Shown here: positions 62,558 to 64,000 of the stretch, piece after piece
How positions within the stretch are numbered: position 1 is the first letter of the stretch
Layout: every line of letters starts with the position of its first letter
Origin: Methanotorris igneus Kol 5
GTDB taxonomy: Archaea > AGJL01 > Methanococci > Methanococcales > Methanococcaceae
Assembly: GCF_000214415.1 (NCBI RefSeq)
Contig: NC_015562.1
Location: forward strand, 248,001 to 312,000
Direction: 5' to 3'
Length of the DNA: 64,000 nt
Position numbers and translations under genes: made by a program
Notes under the pieces: model-generated
The model's input: only the letters and a program-made list of their open reading frames with translations
The model's database searches: none
What the model was told of the DNA's origin: nothing

Positions 62558-64000
62558 ATGGAAAAGGAAGTTATAACAAACAAGGAGTTTATTGACAAAT
62601 TTGTTGAATGCTTAAAAAAAGGAAAAAATTTTAAGTTAGAAAATTGTATTATTGAGGGAGATGTTGATATTAGAGATATTTATAATAGAATTAAAGATGA
62701 TGAAAAATTAAAAAAGCTAATTTCTGAACAAAAAGATAAAGAAAGTGCAATCGTAGATAAAAATGTGATAACTATAAATGCAGGTATAAACCTTAGTTTC
62801 CATAACGTTGAATTCAATGGTAACTTTCAAATGTTCAACAACAAAATAGAGACTGTGGAAACAATTAAGAAAATACCTATTAAAATACTATTGGAAGATG
62901 TAAATTTTATAGAATCTACATTTAAAGGAAAAGTTGATTTTAGTTGTTCAGAAATTCAGGGAGAAGTTAATATTATAGATTCAACATTTATGGAAGATGT
63001 TATTTTTCGGAAATCAACATTTAAAAAGGATGTCTATTTTGAAAAATCTGACACATCTGAAGATAATTTGTCAATATCAAGTAAATTTAAAAATAATTTG
63101 GTAATTAAAGGTGAAATTAATTTTACTGACTCAATATTTGAGAAAAATGTTTATTTTATGGGTTTGATAGTATTTAAAAAGAAAGTTAATTTTAATAACT
63201 CAACTTTTAAAGGAAATGTGTATTTTGAGAATTTAGTATTTGAAAAAATATTGGATTTTAGTAGTTCAACTTTTAAGGGAAAAATCAATTTTGAAAAATT
63301 AGTATTTAAGGAAAATGTTTATTTCAATGGTTCAACGTTTGAAAAAGATGCTAATTTTAGTAGTTCAGTATTTAAGGAATACATTGATTTTAGGGGTTTA
63401 ACATTTGAAAATGATGTTGCATTCATGGATTTAACATTTGAAAAAGTATGTATTTTCTATGATACGACATTTAAAGGAAAAGTTGATTTTAGTAACACAG
63501 TATTCAAAAATACTGTTGCATTTACATCGATATTTAAAGAAAAAACTTTTTTTAGAAATTCCAAATTTAAAAAAGAACTGGTGTTCATTAATACTATATT
63601 TGAAGGAGAGCCAATTTTTTTAGAATCTATTATCAATAAAGCAAAATTTTTCAATGCAACCTTTAAATCTCGTGCAGATTTTAGAGAAATTTGTTTTGTG
63701 TTGTTATCTTTTGTTGATTGCACATTTGAAGATTTAGCATTATTTAGAAAAGGTAAAATTAAGTTTGAAAAATATAAAAGAAATAATATTAGTTTAGAAA
63801 AACCTAATGATCAATGGATGCATACAATAATTAATATAATTAAAGATGAATGCTTAGCAATCTTTCTTAATGTCCAATTTCTAAACAAACACACAAAAAT
63901 AGAAAACTTCTCATTATCAAAAACATCTTTTTTAAAAACAGATGTTAGAGAAGTAATGCTATTATGCGATATTAAAAAAGAAGAGATTTTAAGCCATAAA
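62558..64000 (+). CDS. Pentapeptide-repeat-like protein, 3' end missing
   Basis: The frame is open for 481 codons to the window edge. After about 75 charged residues, the sequence turns into repeats with a period of about 10 or 20 residues, such as STFKGKVDFSCSEI, STFKGNVYFENLVFEK and STFEKDANFSSSVFKE. Phe or Leu recurs every five residues, as in right-handed beta helices of pentapeptide-repeat proteins. Function unknown. The tail (IIKDECLAIFLNVQFLNKHT) leaves the repeat and may start another domain. GGTGGAGGGATT precedes the ATG. Confidence 0.75.
   Translation, partial: MEKEVITNKEFIDKFVECLKKGKNFKLENCIIEGDVDIRDIYNRIKDDEKLKKLISEQKDKESAIVDKNVITINAGINLSFHNVEFNGNFQMFNNKIETVETIKKIPIKILLEDVNFIESTFKGKVDFSCSEIQGEVNIIDSTFMEDVIFRKSTFKKDVYFEKSDTSEDNLSISSKFKNNLVIKGEINFTDSIFEKNVYFMGLIVFKKKVNFNNSTFKGNVYFENLVFEKILDFSSSTFKGKINFEKLVFKENVYFNGSTFEKDANFSSSVFKEYIDFRGLTFENDVAFMDLTFEKVCIFYDTTFKGKVDFSNTVFKNTVAFTSIFKEKTFFRNSKFKKELVFINTIFEGEPIFLESIINKAKFFNATFKSRADFREICFVLLSFVDCTFEDLALFRKGKIKFEKYKRNNISLEKPNDQWMHTIINIIKDECLAIFLNVQFLNKHTKIENFSLSKTSFLKTDVREVMLLCDIKKEEILSHK

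Overview
The window is AT-rich genomic DNA of a hydrogenotrophic, almost certainly hyperthermophilic methanogen of the Methanocaldococcaceae (Methanocaldococcus or a close relative). The evidence is the set of proteins: HdrB/HdrC, F430 chelatase CfbA, archaeal GTP cyclohydrolase III, pantoate kinase, tetraether lipid synthase, CooS, FmdE, proteasome beta and aCPSF1/FttA. Gene runs such as fttA-psmB-proS and hdrB-hdrC-radical SAM match the order I recall from M. jannaschii. Genes start after GGTGAT-type ribosome binding sites, and promoters show TTTATATA boxes.

Region by region. 1-6.2 kb is a surface-glycan locus (methyltransferases, two GT4 glycosyltransferases, a flippase) interrupted by a decayed rve-type IS element (about 2321-3391). 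6.3-9.4 kb is a tight operon for ADP-heptose-type sugar synthesis (gmhA, rfaE2, rfaE1, a coiled-coil membrane protein, gmhB). It is bracketed by a perfect 176-bp direct repeat copied from the 3' end of the neighbouring beta-CASP nuclease gene. 10.7-13 kb holds a solitary CRISPR-type repeat, a short secG gene, a phosphoesterase and a PP-loop ATPase. 13.1-17 kb is a small defence island: a single-chain restriction-modification enzyme and a MntA/HepT toxin-antitoxin pair whose HepT has a nonsense codon. 17-32.7 kb is mostly core metabolism and cofactor genes (pyrD, gch3, hdrBC, cfbA, pantoate kinase, htpX, ClC channel, DHH phosphoesterase). 32.9-37.6 kb is the phosphate operon pstS-C-A-B-phoU. 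37.6-44.2 kb carries tetraether lipid synthase, a winged-helix regulator and a CO-dehydrogenase operon (cooF, cooS, a zinc-ribbon gene, an FrhB-ferredoxin fusion). 44.5-48.7 kb has a lipoprotein, FUN14, nucleotidyltransferase and FmdE genes and a five-repeat CRISPR array without cas genes. 48.7-64 kb carries fttA, psmB, proS, leuS, an AAA-type ATPase, a DUF89 protein, nifB, an MBL hydrolase, aroA, a C/D box sRNA and a partial pentapeptide-repeat gene.

The most interesting layer lies between the genes. At least six full miniature inverted-repeat elements (about 90-230 bp) begin and end with TATAGTYGTKTGCS-type termini and TATA edges. A second class of short hairpins (about 25 bp, for example GGCAAAAYC-loop-GRTTTTGCCGTA) is scattered among them and sits inside some of them at different positions, which gives an occupied/empty-site comparison. 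A 49-bp double-hairpin unit has inserted twice into one transposase. In four places a gene end is duplicated on the far side of an inserted segment. Together these suggest an active or recently active non-autonomous insertion process that preserves gene ends while loading cargo next to them.

No tRNA or rRNA gene was found. Intergenic regions over 300 bp are either described as features or are featureless AT-rich sequence (18123-18478, 22567-22784).
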